This document shows positions 44,956-54,235 of a stretch of DNA of 61,610 nt, one piece after another; positions within the stretch are counted from its first letter, which is position 1; each line of letters begins with the position of its first letter. The translations under genes were made by a program, and so were the position numbers. The notes beneath the pieces are model-generated. The model made no database searches. It was not told the DNA's origin and saw only the letters and a list, made by a program, of their open reading frames with translations. The DNA is from Pseudomonas syringae. Its GTDB lineage: Bacteria; Pseudomonadota; Gammaproteobacteria; Pseudomonadales; Pseudomonadaceae. The stretch is from positions 1 through 61,610 of the forward strand of contig NZ_WKCB01000025.1 of the NCBI RefSeq assembly GCF_021606685.1, read 5' to 3'.

Positions 44956-47352
44956 ATGAAGACAACCATTGAATTGCCTCTCCTGCCGTTGCGTGATGTC
45001 GTCGTCTATCCGCACATGGTTATCCCGCTGTTCGTGGGGCGCGAGAAGTCTATCGAAGCCCTCGAGGCCGCGATGACGGGCGACAAGCAGATCCTGCTGT
45101 TGGCCCAGAGAAATCCAGCTGATGATGATCCAGGCGAAGATGCGCTGTATCGCGTCGGTACCGTTGCAACTGTCCTGCAATTGCTCAAGCTGCCCGATGG
45201 CACCGTCAAGGTGCTGGTGGAAGGCGAGCAGCGCGGCGCGGTGGAACGTTTCATGGAGGTGGATGGCCACCTGCGCGCCGAAGTGGCGCTGATCGACGAA
45301 GCCGAAGCCCCTGAGCGCGAATCCGAAGTTTTTGTACGCAGCCTGCTCTCGCAATTCGAGCAGTATGTGCAGTTGGGCAAGAAAGTCCCGGCTGAAGTCC
45401 TGTCTTCGCTTAACAGCATCGATGAGCCAAGCCGCCTGGTCGACACCATGGCCGCGCACATGGCGCTCAAGATCGAGCAGAAGCAGGACATCCTCGAAAT
45501 CATCGACCTGCCGGCCCGTGTCGAACACGTGCTGGCACTGCTGGATGCTGAAATCGACCTGCTGCAGGTTGAGAAGCGCATCCGTGGTCGCGTGAAGAAA
45601 CAAATGGAGCGCAGCCAGCGCGAGTACTACCTGAATGAGCAGATGAAGGCCATTCAGAAGGAGCTCGGCGACAGCGAGGAAGGCCACAACGAAATCGAAG
45701 AGCTGAAAAAGCGCATCGATGCCGCTGGCTTGCCAAAAGACGCCCTGACCAAAGCCAACGCCGAGCTGAACAAGCTCAAGCAAATGTCGCCGATGTCCGC
45801 CGAAGCCACGGTGGTGCGCTCCTACATCGACTGGCTGGTGCAGGTGCCGTGGAAGGCCCAGACCAAGGTGCGCCTGGACCTGGCGCGCGCCGAAGACATC
45901 CTGGATGCCGACCACTACGGCCTCGAAGAAGTCAAAGAACGTATCCTCGAATACCTCGCCGTGCAAAAGCGCGTGAAGAAAATTCGTGGCCCGGTGTTGT
46001 GCCTGGTCGGGCCGCCTGGCGTGGGTAAAACCTCCCTGGCCGAGTCCATTGCCAATGCCACCAACCGTAAATTCGTGCGCATGGCCCTGGGTGGTGTGCG
46101 TGACGAGGCGGAAATCCGTGGGCATCGCCGCACTTACATCGGTTCGATGCCGGGAAGATTGATTCAAAAGATGACAAAGGTGGGTGTACGCAACCCGCTG
46201 TTCCTGCTCGATGAAATCGACAAAATGGGCAGCGACATGCGTGGCGATCCGGCATCGGCACTGCTCGAAGTGCTCGACCCGGAGCAGAACCACAATTTCA
46301 ACGACCATTACCTGGAAGTCGACTACGACCTGTCCGACGTAATGTTCCTGTGCACCTCCAACTCCATGAATATTCCGCCAGCCTTGCTGGACCGGATGGA
46401 GGTGATTCGTCTGCCGGGTTACACCGAAGACGAGAAGATCAACATCGCCGTCAAATACCTCGCGCCCAAGCAGATTTCGGCGAACGGCTTGAAGAAAGGC
46501 GAGATCGAATTCGAGGTCGAGGCGATCCGCGACATCGTTCGTTACTACACCCGCGAGGCCGGTGTACGGGGCCTGGAGCGCCAGATTGCGAAGATCTGCC
46601 GCAAAGCGGTCAAGGAACATGCGCTGGAAAAACGCTTCTCGGTGAAGGTAACCGCCGACGCCTTGGAGCACTTCCTCGGCGTGCGTAAATTCCGTTACGG
46701 CCTGGCTGAGCAGCAGGACCAGGTAGGGCAGGTGACTGGCCTGGCGTGGACCCAGGTGGGTGGCGAATTGCTGACCATCGAGGCCGCAGTGATCCCGGGC
46801 AAAGGTCAATTGATCAAGACCGGCTCCCTCGGCGATGTGATGGTTGAATCCATCACCGCCGCGCAAACCGTGGTCCGCAGCCGCGCCAAGAGCCTGGGCA
46901 TCCCCCTGGACTTCCACGAGAAGCACGACACCCACATCCACATGCCGGAAGGGGCGACTCCCAAAGACGGCCCTAGCGCAGGCGTAGGCATGTGCACGGC
47001 GCTGGTGTCGGCATTGACCGGTATTCCGGTGCGCGCCGATGTGGCAATGACCGGGGAAATTACCCTGCGGGGTCAGGTATTGGCCATCGGTGGTCTGAAA
47101 GAGAAATTGCTGGCGGCACACCGGGGTGGCATCAAGACCGTGATCATTCCTGAAGAGAATGTTCGCGACTTGAAGGAAATTCCTGACAACATCAAGCAGG
47201 ATCTTCAGATTAAACCGGTTAAATGGATTGACGAGGTCCTGCAAATTGCGCTGCAATACGCGCCGGAGCCCTTGCCGGATGTGGCTCCGGAGATAGTCGC
47301 CAAGGACGAAAAGCGCGAGTCTGATTCCAAGGAAAGAATTAGCACGCATTAA
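44956..47352 (+). CDS. lon: ATP-dependent protease Lon
   Basis: 798 residues. N-terminal substrate domain (ELPLLPLRDVVVYPHMVIPL), AAA+ domain with Walker A GPPGVGKTSLA, and C-terminal Ser-Lys protease with the catalytic Ser in DGPSAGVGM. Degrades damaged and regulatory proteins in the cytoplasm. ATG at 44956 after GAGGCGAA. Confidence 0.97.
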   Translation: MKTTIELPLLPLRDVVVYPHMVIPLFVGREKSIEALEAAMTGDKQILLLAQRNPADDDPGEDALYRVGTVATVLQLLKLPDGTVKVLVEGEQRGAVERFMEVDGHLRAEVALIDEAEAPERESEVFVRSLLSQFEQYVQLGKKVPAEVLSSLNSIDEPSRLVDTMAAHMALKIEQKQDILEIIDLPARVEHVLALLDAEIDLLQVEKRIRGRVKKQMERSQREYYLNEQMKAIQKELGDSEEGHNEIEELKKRIDAAGLPKDALTKANAELNKLKQMSPMSAEATVVRSYIDWLVQVPWKAQTKVRLDLARAEDILDADHYGLEEVKERILEYLAVQKRVKKIRGPVLCLVGPPGVGKTSLAESIANATNRKFVRMALGGVRDEAEIRGHRRTYIGSMPGRLIQKMTKVGVRNPLFLLDEIDKMGSDMRGDPASALLEVLDPEQNHNFNDHYLEVDYDLSDVMFLCTSNSMNIPPALLDRMEVIRLPGYTEDEKINIAVKYLAPKQISANGLKKGEIEFEVEAIRDIVRYYTREAGVRGLERQIAKICRKAVKEHALEKRFSVKVTADALEHFLGVRKFRYGLAEQQDQVGQVTGLAWTQVGGELLTIEAAVIPGKGQLIKTGSLGDVMVESITAAQTVVRSRAKSLGIPLDFHEKHDTHIHMPEGATPKDGPSAGVGMCTALVSALTGIPVRADVAMTGEITLRGQVLAIGGLKEKLLAAHRGGIKTVIIPEENVRDLKEIPDNIKQDLQIKPVKWIDEVLQIALQYAPEPLPDVAPEIVAKDEKRESDSKERISTH

Positions 47353-47375
47353 TGTGTTAAAGCCTGGAGGCTTCC

Positions 47376-47404
47376 TTGACAGCTTTTTAGAGCCCTTGTT
47401 ATAA
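47376..47404 (+). promoter_or_regulatory. Sigma-70 promoter of hupB
   Basis: TTGACA (47376-47381) and TTATAA (47399-47404) with a 17-base spacer, about 100 bases before hupB. Confidence 0.75.
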
Positions 47405-47502
47405 AGCGGCTCTTCTAAGTGTCTGTAGGTCATTCAGCACTGGTTTTTGCTTTCACCAAAAAACTTAGAATCATACTCAATAGATATATAAGGGGACTTA
47501 GA

Positions 47503-47775
47503 GTGAACAAGTCGGAACTGATTGATGCTATCGCCGCATCCGCTGATATCCCGAAAGCTGCTGCTGGCCGTGCGCTGGATGCAGTAATCGAATCCGTCAC
47601 TGGCGCTCTGAAGGCCGGCGACTCCGTGGTACTGGTAGGCTTCGGTACTTTCTCTGTGACTGACCGCCCAGCTCGCACTGGCCGTAACCCACAGACTGGC
47701 AAAGCACTGCAAATCGCTGCTGCCAAAAAACCAGGTTTCAAAGCCGGTAAAGCCCTGAAAGAAGCCGTTAACTAA
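47503..47775 (+). CDS. hupB: DNA-binding protein HU-beta
   Basis: 90 residues beginning [20 protein letters not shown] with GTG start (AAGGGGA six bases before) and the HU arm motif [20 protein letters not shown]. Nucleoid protein that bends DNA. Follows lon as in other Pseudomonas. Confidence 0.95.
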   Translation: MNKSELIDAIAASADIPKAAAGRALDAVIESVTGALKAGDSVVLVGFGTFSVTDRPARTGRNPQTGKALQIAAAKKPGFKAGKALKEAVN

Positions 47776-47828
47776 GCTTCGACCGAGCCTTTACCTACCC
47801 GGGTCGGACTTAGGTCTGGCCTGGCAGC

Positions 47829-47904
47829 GGAGCGGCAGCTGACCCACGTATCCATTGGGTCGCCACGCCGGGGGTACGAATTCAAACCCCCGACCGCTCC
47901 GCCA
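47829..47904 (+). ncRNA. tRNA-like RNA with CCA end, without a D-arm
   Basis: 76 bases. Acceptor stem GGAGCGG/CCGCTCC is perfect and followed by GCCA. A middle hairpin GACCCA/TGGGTC encloses nine bases, and a T-arm-like hairpin CGGGGG/CCCCCG encloses twelve (TACGAATTCAAA). There is no normal D-arm and the loops are too long for a working tRNA. A terminator follows directly, so a stable small RNA is plausible. Confidence 0.6.
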
Positions 47905-47912
47905 GTTACGAG

Positions 47913-47940
47913 AAGGCGCATCCTCGGATGCGCCTTTCTT
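47913..47940 (+). terminator. Terminator after the tRNA-like RNA
   Basis: AAGGCGCATCC-tc-GGATGCGCCTT then TCTT. Confidence 0.8.
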
Positions 47941-48006
47941 CTATCCGGACTCTACCCACGCTCCACGGTTGCCTATTTTTGAAGTTCAACCGTTTCTGGG
48001 GGACGC

Positions 48007-49881
48007 ATGCTGCAAAATATCAGGGACAATTCACAAGGCTGGATTGCCAAGACCATTATCGGGATCATCGTCGCATTGATGGCGTTCACCGGTATCGAGG
48101 CTATTTTTCAGGCTTCGACCAACACCAAGCAGGACGTGGCCAAGGTCAACGGTGAAGAAATCACCCAGACCGAACTGAGCCAGGCCGTCGACATGCAACG
48201 TCGCCAGCTGATGCAACAACTGGGCAAGGATTTCGACGCTTCGCTGCTGGACGAGAAACTGCTGCGCGACGCCGCCCTCAAGGGCCTGATCGATCGCAAG
48301 CTGCTGCTGCAAGGCGCGGCCGATTCCAAGTTCGGCTTCTCGGAAGCTGCGCTGGATCAGGTGATCCTGCAGACACCGGAATTCCAGGTGGACGGCAAGT
48401 TCAACGCTGAACGCTTTGACCAGGTGATCCGTCAGCTGGGCTACAGCCGCCTGCAATTTCGTCAGATGCTGACCCAGGAAATGCTGATCGGCCAGGTTCG
48501 CGCAGGTATCGCTGGCAGCGGTTTCGTTACCGACGCCGAGGTGCTGGCATTCGCTCGTCTGGAGAAGCAGACCCGCGATTTCGCCACCGTCAACATCAAG
48601 GCCAACCCTGCGGCGGTGAAACTTACCGACGACGAGGTCAAGGCTTACTACGACCAGCACGCCAAAGAGTTCATGACCCCGGACCAAGTGGTCATCGACT
48701 ACCTGGAGCTCAAGAAGTCGTCTTTCTTTGATCAGGTCACGGTCAAGGATGATGAGCTGCAGGCGGCCTATCAGAAAGAAACCGCCAACCTCGCTGAACA
48801 GCGTCGTGCCGCGCATATCCTGATTGAAGTGAACGATAAGGTCACCGAGGCGCAAGCCAAGGCGAAGATCGAAGACATCCAGGCACGCCTGGCCAAGGGT
48901 GAGAAGTTCGAAGCCCTGGCCAAGGAGTTCTCCCAGGATCCAGGTTCGGCCAACAATGGCGGCGACCTTGGTTTTGCCGGCCCTGGCGTTTACGATCCGG
49001 ACTTCGAGACCGCCTTGTACGCGTTGAACAAGGACCAGGTATCGGCGCCGGTGCGCAGCACCTTCGGTTGGCACCTGATCAAGCTGTTGGGCGTTGAAGC
49101 ACCGCAAGTGCCGACGTTTGCCAGCCTGAAAGACAAGCTGACCCGTGAGCTCAAGACCCAACAAGTCGAGCAGCGTTTTGTCGAAGCAACCAAGCAATTG
49201 GAAGACGCGGCATTCGAAGCCTCCGACCTGGCCCAACCAGCGTCTGACCTCAAGCTGACCGTGCACACCTCCGCGCCATTTGGCCGTGAAGGTGGCGAAG
49301 GTGTTGCGGCCAACCGCGCCGTGGTCACCGCTGCGTTCAGCCCGGAAGTGCTGGATGAAGGTGCCAACAGCACCGCCATCGAGCTGGACCCGGAAACCAT
49401 CATCGTGCTGCGTGCCAAAGAGCACCTCAAGCCGACCCAACTGCCACTGGAAAGCGTTGCCGCGCCGATCCGTGCGCAGATGGCCAAGGAGCGCGCCAGC
49501 GCGGCTGCCAAGACCCATGCCGACGAGTTGATCGCCAGCCTGCGTGATGGCAAGACGCCGCTGAACCAGCCGGTTGATGGTCAAGCCTGGAAAGTCACTG
49601 AAGCGGCTACCCGTAGCCAGGAAGCGATCGACCCGGCTGTGCTGCAAGCCCTGTTCCGCATGCCCAAGCCTGCGGCCAAGGACAAGCCGACCTTCACCAC
49701 CGTGACCCTGGCTGACGGTAGCCTGGTGATCGTGCGCTTGAACGGCGTCAACGAAGCTGCAGCCCCATCGGACGAAGAAAAGGCGCAATACCGCCGCTTC
49801 CTCGCTTCGCGTGTCGGCCAGCAAGACTTCGCGGCGTATCGCAAGCTGTTGGAAACCAAGGCTGACATCAAGAAGTACTGA
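48007..49881 (+). CDS. ppiD: Periplasmic folding factor PpiD (SurA-N / PpiC domains)
   Basis: 624 residues. One N-terminal membrane anchor (IAKTIIGIIVALMAFTGIEA), SurA-like helical domain, and a parvulin domain at about 255-370 (RRAAHILIEVNDKVTEAQAK, then FSQDPGSANNGGDLGF). It helps fold proteins leaving the Sec translocon. Usual position after hupB. Confidence 0.95.
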   Translation: MLQNIRDNSQGWIAKTIIGIIVALMAFTGIEAIFQASTNTKQDVAKVNGEEITQTELSQAVDMQRRQLMQQLGKDFDASLLDEKLLRDAALKGLIDRKLLLQGAADSKFGFSEAALDQVILQTPEFQVDGKFNAERFDQVIRQLGYSRLQFRQMLTQEMLIGQVRAGIAGSGFVTDAEVLAFARLEKQTRDFATVNIKANPAAVKLTDDEVKAYYDQHAKEFMTPDQVVIDYLELKKSSFFDQVTVKDDELQAAYQKETANLAEQRRAAHILIEVNDKVTEAQAKAKIEDIQARLAKGEKFEALAKEFSQDPGSANNGGDLGFAGPGVYDPDFETALYALNKDQVSAPVRSTFGWHLIKLLGVEAPQVPTFASLKDKLTRELKTQQVEQRFVEATKQLEDAAFEASDLAQPASDLKLTVHTSAPFGREGGEGVAANRAVVTAAFSPEVLDEGANSTAIELDPETIIVLRAKEHLKPTQLPLESVAAPIRAQMAKERASAAAKTHADELIASLRDGKTPLNQPVDGQAWKVTEAATRSQEAIDPAVLQALFRMPKPAAKDKPTFTTVTLADGSLVIVRLNGVNEAAAPSDEEKAQYRRFLASRVGQQDFAAYRKLLETKADIKKY

Positions 49882-49894
49882 TGCCGCTTTGAAC

Positions 49895-49931
49895 AAAAAG
49901 CCCCCGGCCTGAAAAGACCGGGGGCTTTTTT
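49895..49931. terminator. Bidirectional terminator after ppiD
   Basis: AAAAAGCCCCCGGCCTGAAA-AGACCGGGGGCTTTTTT; U-runs on both strands. Confidence 0.9.
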
Positions 49932-49979
49932 ATGTGCGCTAGACTGGACGCTGAGTATCCCGATCAAGGAGTTTCAAGC

Positions 49980-50525
49980 GTGTTGATTCAAGGAATGGAG
50001 GGCTTGGTGATTCGTCGTGCCGGCGTGGCAGACGCGCCGGCGGTGCTGCAGGTTTTTGATGAGGTGATCGCCTGGTTCGTCGCCATCGGCAATCACGCTC
50101 AATGGGGCACTGAGCCGTGGTCGGCCGTGCCCCGGCGAGTTGCACAAGCAGAACAAGCGTGTGCGATGCCGGGGGCGTGGGTCGTCGAGGATTCTGAAGG
50201 GCGTATACACGCCGCGCTCGTGTTAGGTGAGGCGATGCCTTATGTGCCAGCCGCGACCGAGCCCGAGGTGTATGTGCGCTGGTTGATCGTCGGCCGTGAC
50301 AAGCGTGCACGCGGCCTTGGCCGGCGTCTGCTGGCCTTTGCCGAAGACCGCGCCCGGGCGGCCGGTGTCAGCCGCCTGCGCGTCGACTGCTACGCTGGCG
50401 GCACGGGCGACCTGGTGCGTTTTTATGAATCCTGTGGCTATGCGCGACTCTTAACCTTCGACCTGGAGGGCTGGCCCGGCCAGTTGCTGGGGCGAAGCCT
50501 TGGATGCACCGGCGATGGCCAATAG
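49980..50525 (+). CDS. GNAT-family N-acetyltransferase
   Basis: 181 residues. The acetyl-CoA motif is RDKRARGLGRRLLAFAED, preceded by strand VYVRWLIVG and followed by FYESCGYAR. GTG at 49980 has AAGGAG eight bases before it; the ATG at 49995 has AAGGA too close. The 3' end overlaps the convergent MFS gene by 75 bases. Confidence 0.85.
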   Translation: MLIQGMEGLVIRRAGVADAPAVLQVFDEVIAWFVAIGNHAQWGTEPWSAVPRRVAQAEQACAMPGAWVVEDSEGRIHAALVLGEAMPYVPAATEPEVYVRWLIVGRDKRARGLGRRLLAFAEDRARAAGVSRLRVDCYAGGTGDLVRFYESCGYARLLTFDLEGWPGQLLGRSLGCTGDGQ

Positions 50526-51644
50526 CATCAACACAATCACCGCCCAAGGGAACACCGCGACGCCCCAGCCCTGGAGCAGCACACCCCCAGCGAGTCCGCC
50601 GCCCGCTATCCCAAGGTTCCACACGGTGACCAGCATCGATTGCGCGGCATCGGCCGAGGCTCCCGCCGATTTCGCCAACGCCGTCTGCAGCAAGGCCGGT
50701 AACCCGCCGAATGCCAGGCCCCATAAGGCCACGGCGGTGTAGACCACCATCGGCGACTCGATCCATAACGCCAGTGCCAGGGCCAGCAGGCCAAACAGCG
50801 AGCAACTGATCAACACGAGCAGGCGCAACCACCGGTCAATCAACAGGCCCGCAAGCCAGATGCTCACCAGCGCGGCCAGGCCAAATACCAGCAACACCCG
50901 GTCAACGTCCGCAGCGATCCCGGCGGGCACCAGCAGCGGCGCGATGTAGGTGTACAGAATGTTGTGGGCCAGCACGTAGGTAAACGTTACCCACAGCACC
51001 GGACGAATCCCCGGCAGCCGCAGTACTTGGCCCAGGCCCAGGCGTTTTTGCGCGGGTTGGCCGGCAAAGTCCGGGAGCTGCCAGCGAGCCCAGACCAGCA
51101 GCACCAGAGTCAGCCCGGTCATGATCGCAAAACTCAAACGCCAGCCCACCAGCGTGCCGAGTAATGTGCCAGCTGGCACCCCCAGGGATAGCGCCAGCGG
51201 CGCGCCGAGCATGGCGATGGCAATCGCGCGGCCTTGCAGGTGCGGGGCCACCATCCGGCTGGCATACCCCGCCAGCAGTGCCCAAAGCAGCCCGGCGAAG
51301 ACCCCGGCAAAAAAACGCGCCACCAGCGTGAGGCCATAGTGGCTGGAGAGTGCGGTCACGCTGTTGACCAGGGCAAAGCCACCAATGGCCACCAGCAATA
51401 GCGGCCGTCGGCGCCACCCACGGGTCAGCAGTGTGAGGGGGATAGCCGCGAGCAATGACCCCAAGGCGTAGAGGGTGACCAATTGGCCGACCAATGCTGG
51501 CGACACGCCCAGGCCTTCGCCCATCTGTGGCAGCAGCCCGGCGGGCATGGCTTCGGTAAGGATGGTGATAAAACCGGCGCACGCCAGTGCCAATAGGCCA
51601 CCCAGCGGCAGCGTATCCGGGGGCAGTTTGGGGTTGTTGCTCAT
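50451..51644 (-). CDS. MFS transporter, DHA1-type exporter
   Basis: 397 residues, about 12 helices, with the helix 2-3 motif A-like GSLLAAIPLTLLTRGWRRRP and motif C-like PLALSLGVPAGTLLG. Likely a drug or metabolite exporter. Divergent from the LysR gene, which probably controls it. Confidence 0.88.
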   Translation of the reverse strand: MSNNPKLPPDTLPLGGLLALACAGFITILTEAMPAGLLPQMGEGLGVSPALVGQLVTLYALGSLLAAIPLTLLTRGWRRRPLLLVAIGGFALVNSVTALSSHYGLTLVARFFAGVFAGLLWALLAGYASRMVAPHLQGRAIAIAMLGAPLALSLGVPAGTLLGTLVGWRLSFAIMTGLTLVLLVWARWQLPDFAGQPAQKRLGLGQVLRLPGIRPVLWVTFTYVLAHNILYTYIAPLLVPAGIAADVDRVLLVFGLAALVSIWLAGLLIDRWLRLLVLISCSLFGLLALALALWIESPMVVYTAVALWGLAFGGLPALLQTALAKSAGASADAAQSMLVTVWNLGIAGGGLAGGVLLQGWGVAVFPWAVIVLMLLAIAGASKASPQQLAGPALQVEG

Positions 51645-51762
51645 GATGTCGATCCATGCAAAAGGGCAAGGACGCAGGGTAGGGGGCTGTCGCTTGCGGA
51701 AAAACAGGCTAAGGTTCCGAACTTATCGGACGCAGGTGTCCGTAATCACCAGGGAGAGAGTC

Positions 51763-52662
51763 ATGGACAGCTTGGGCAGCCTCTCGGTCTTTGTGCAGGT
51801 GGCGGAGACGCGCAGCTTTACCGCCGCCGGTCGTGTGCTGGGGGTGTCGTCCTCGGCGGTGGGCAAAAGCATCGCGCGCATGGAGGAACGCCTGGGCGTG
51901 CGGCTGTTTCATCGCAGTACCCGCAGCATCACCCTGACCAGCGAAGGTGCGCTGTTCCTTGAGCGGTCGCGGCGTATTTTGGCCGAGGTGGAGGCGGCGG
52001 AGCGCGAGTTGACGGAGGCCGGCGCCACGCCCCGGGGCAAATTGCGCATCAGTGTGCCGCAAGTGCGTGGCTTGTTGATGCCGGTGCTCAGCGACTTTAT
52101 GCGGGCTTACCCGCAAATCGAGCTGGATGTGGATTTTTCCGACCGCATGGTGGATGTGATCGAGGAAGGTTTTGACGCGGTGATTCGCACCGGTAAGCCG
52201 GAAGATTCGCGTTTGATGGCGCGCCACCTGGGGCATTACCACCTGGTGCTGGTGGGGACGCCGGCCTACTTTGAACAGCACGGTACGCCGCAACAGCCCC
52301 AGCAGTTGAGCGACCACGCGTGCCTGCGGCACAAATTCTGCGCCACCGGCAAACTCGAGCCCTGGCCCTTGCGCCTCGTACCGGGTGGCGCCGAACCGAC
52401 CTTGCGCACACCGTTTGTCAGCACCACGATCGAGTCCCTCAACCATGTGGTGCACGAAGGGTTGGGCATTGCCTGCCTGCCGGACTACATGGTCAACCAG
52501 GCCGTGGCAGAGGGCCGCCTGCAACGAGTGCTGGATGATTACCTGGAACACCGAGGCAGTTTCTGGATGCTGTGGCCATCAAGTCGGCATGCTTCGGCCA
52601 AATTGCGCGTATTTATTGATCATATGTGTGCCGGGCTGTTTCCTGCAGGCGCCGTCCCATAA
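51763..52662 (+). CDS. LysR-family transcriptional regulator
   Basis: 299 residues. Helix-turn-helix near the N-terminus (FVQVAETRSFTAAGRVLGVS, then SSAVGKSIARME), effector domain after residue 90. ATG at 51763 after AGGGAGAG. The upstream frame is not coding. Divergent from the MFS exporter. Confidence 0.92.
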   Translation: MDSLGSLSVFVQVAETRSFTAAGRVLGVSSSAVGKSIARMEERLGVRLFHRSTRSITLTSEGALFLERSRRILAEVEAAERELTEAGATPRGKLRISVPQVRGLLMPVLSDFMRAYPQIELDVDFSDRMVDVIEEGFDAVIRTGKPEDSRLMARHLGHYHLVLVGTPAYFEQHGTPQQPQQLSDHACLRHKFCATGKLEPWPLRLVPGGAEPTLRTPFVSTTIESLNHVVHEGLGIACLPDYMVNQAVAEGRLQRVLDDYLEHRGSFWMLWPSSRHASAKLRVFIDHMCAGLFPAGAVP

Positions 52663-52751
52663 GCCTGTGACGTTTTACCGACAGGAATGCGCGCGCCAAC
52701 GCGTCGTTCTGTTGCACAATACCGCCCGGACCGTTTTCCTCAGGATTTTCA

Positions 52752-53531
52752 ATGTCGACATCATTTCACTTGCGTAGCCTCGGGTTGGCGCTGGTGTTGG
52801 CGGGCGCCGCGGGCTGCTCGTCACCCAAGACCGCTATTTATGAACATGAGAATTTCGACGACTCCGGCACGTTTTCCCGGGATTACCCGGTCACTGATGT
52901 CGCCGCGTGCGAAGCCGCACGGCGTGCGTTGCTGAGTCAGGGCTACATCATCACCAGTAACGATCCAAAACTGGTGGTGGGTAACAAGAGCTTCCAACAG
53001 ACCGGCGAAACGCACCTGCAGATCAGCTTCAACGTGGTGTGCGCGGATGACGGCAAGGGCGTCAACCACTCGACGATGTTCGCCAACGCCTTGCAGGATC
53101 GCTATGCGCTGAAGAAGGTCAACAACTCCGCGAGCCTGGGGGTGGGTGTACTGGGTTCGGTGTCGATGCCGATTGGCTCCACCGATGACTCGATGGTCAA
53201 AGTCGCCAGCGAGACGGTGTCCGCGCCCAAGTTCTACGACCGTTACTTTGCCCTGGTGGATGTGTTCCTGCCGCAGGAAGTGAAGAAGGCCGAGCATATT
53301 CCCGAGACGCCCAAGGCTGACCTGGGTGTGCCAGAGCCCAAGGCCGCGCCGGTTGCCGACAAGGTCGAGGCGCCGAAGGCAGAACCGGCCGTTTCCGAGC
53401 CTGTGACGCCACCGGCCGAGCCTGCGCCGATTGCGCCACAAGAAGAGCCGGCACCTGCACCAGCGCCGGCTACTTCAGACCTGCCACCGCCGACAGAGGC
53501 GATTCCACCGCTGCCGACGCCTGCGCAGTGA
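52752..53531 (+). CDS. DUF2242 lipoprotein
   Basis: 259 residues with lipobox AGAAGCSSPK. The DUF2242-like body (ENFDDSGTFSRDYPVTDVAA, then CEAARRALLSQGYIITS) covers about 190 residues, and a Pro/Ala/Glu-rich tail follows that may span the periplasm. Function unknown. It ends one base before the convergent mini-AceE gene. Confidence 0.85.
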   Translation: MSTSFHLRSLGLALVLAGAAGCSSPKTAIYEHENFDDSGTFSRDYPVTDVAACEAARRALLSQGYIITSNDPKLVVGNKSFQQTGETHLQISFNVVCADDGKGVNHSTMFANALQDRYALKKVNNSASLGVGVLGSVSMPIGSTDDSMVKVASETVSAPKFYDRYFALVDVFLPQEVKKAEHIPETPKADLGVPEPKAAPVADKVEAPKAEPAVSEPVTPPAEPAPIAPQEEPAPAPAPATSDLPPPTEAIPPLPTPAQ

Positions 53532-53532
53532 C

Positions 53533-54090
53533 TCAGACCGCTACGGGGTCGACCTTGTCGACGTTGATCCCGTAGCGTTTGATCGCCTCACTGACCTTCT
53601 CGCGACCCACCACACCGTCATCTGCCAGTGCCTTCAAGGCCGCGAGTGCGATGAAGTGGCGATCCACTTCGAAAAATTCGCGCAAGGTTTCCCGCGTATC
53701 CGTGCGGCCACGGAAAAAGTGGTCGAAGCCTACGTCGTACAACACGGCGGCTGACGCGTAGGTCGCGATATGCCCACCCACACCGGAATGCTTGCCGGCG
53801 CGCAGCACCATGGCCATGGCGTTCCAGCGGATAAACGCGTTGGTCCGTCGTTCGATGGCCAGGTTGCCGGGGTAGGGCAACTGGCGGTCCACCGGGATGG
53901 TATTGACGTAGGGGGTGGTCACCCGCCCGTAGAAGTCGCCATGCCGCGCCACGTCGAAATCCAGCAACTGATCGATCAGGTAGTGCGCGCGCGGGCGGCC
54001 TTCGGTGGACAGCACCGATTCGATAGATTCCAGCCACTCGCGGGTTTCCTGTGGATCGTCATCGCGTCTGACTGCGTTATTCGGGGTCAT
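53533..54090 (-). CDS. Mini-AceE: N-terminal and C-terminal ends of pyruvate dehydrogenase E1 joined in frame
   Basis: 185 residues. Residues 1-127 follow the AceE N-terminus (DPQETREWLESIESVLSTEG, YVNTIPVDRQLPYPGNLAIE, GGHIATYASAAVLYDVGFDH). Residues from about 130 follow the very C-terminus (TDTRETLREFFEVDRHFIAL, then ALADDGVVGREKV). The join falls at a GR shared by both halves. The roughly 700 residues with the TPP site and active loops are missing, yet the frame is intact. It may still bind the E2 core, since AceE does so through its N-terminus (inference). An operator lies 64 bases upstream. Confidence 0.85.
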   Translation of the reverse strand: MTPNNAVRRDDDPQETREWLESIESVLSTEGRPRAHYLIDQLLDFDVARHGDFYGRVTTPYVNTIPVDRQLPYPGNLAIERRTNAFIRWNAMAMVLRAGKHSGVGGHIATYASAAVLYDVGFDHFFRGRTDTRETLREFFEVDRHFIALAALKALADDGVVGREKVSEAIKRYGINVDKVDPVAV

Positions 54091-54153
54091 GTGAGGCTCC
54101 AGGGTAGGCGGATTTTAAGTGGCGGATTCCTTGTGGGAGTGCCGTCAAAGTAA

Positions 54154-54165
54154 TTGCAATTGCAA
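54154..54165. promoter_or_regulatory. Palindrome TTGCAATTGCAA between mini-aceE and marR
   Basis: Perfect 12-bp palindrome inside TAATTGCAATTGCAACTA, in the divergent promoter region of the two genes. The same sequence precedes the second AceE-like gene (55862-55873). Confidence 0.75.
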
Positions 54166-54235
54166 CTACAAGGCCGAATCTAGCGCGGGATGAGCTACTA
54201 TTGCAACCTTCTTGAAATCCCCCGGATGGTGTTGC

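Noticed and set aside
44926..47433. 835-codon minus-strand frame opposite lon
   Set aside because: Codon-phase shadow of lon; no family features.
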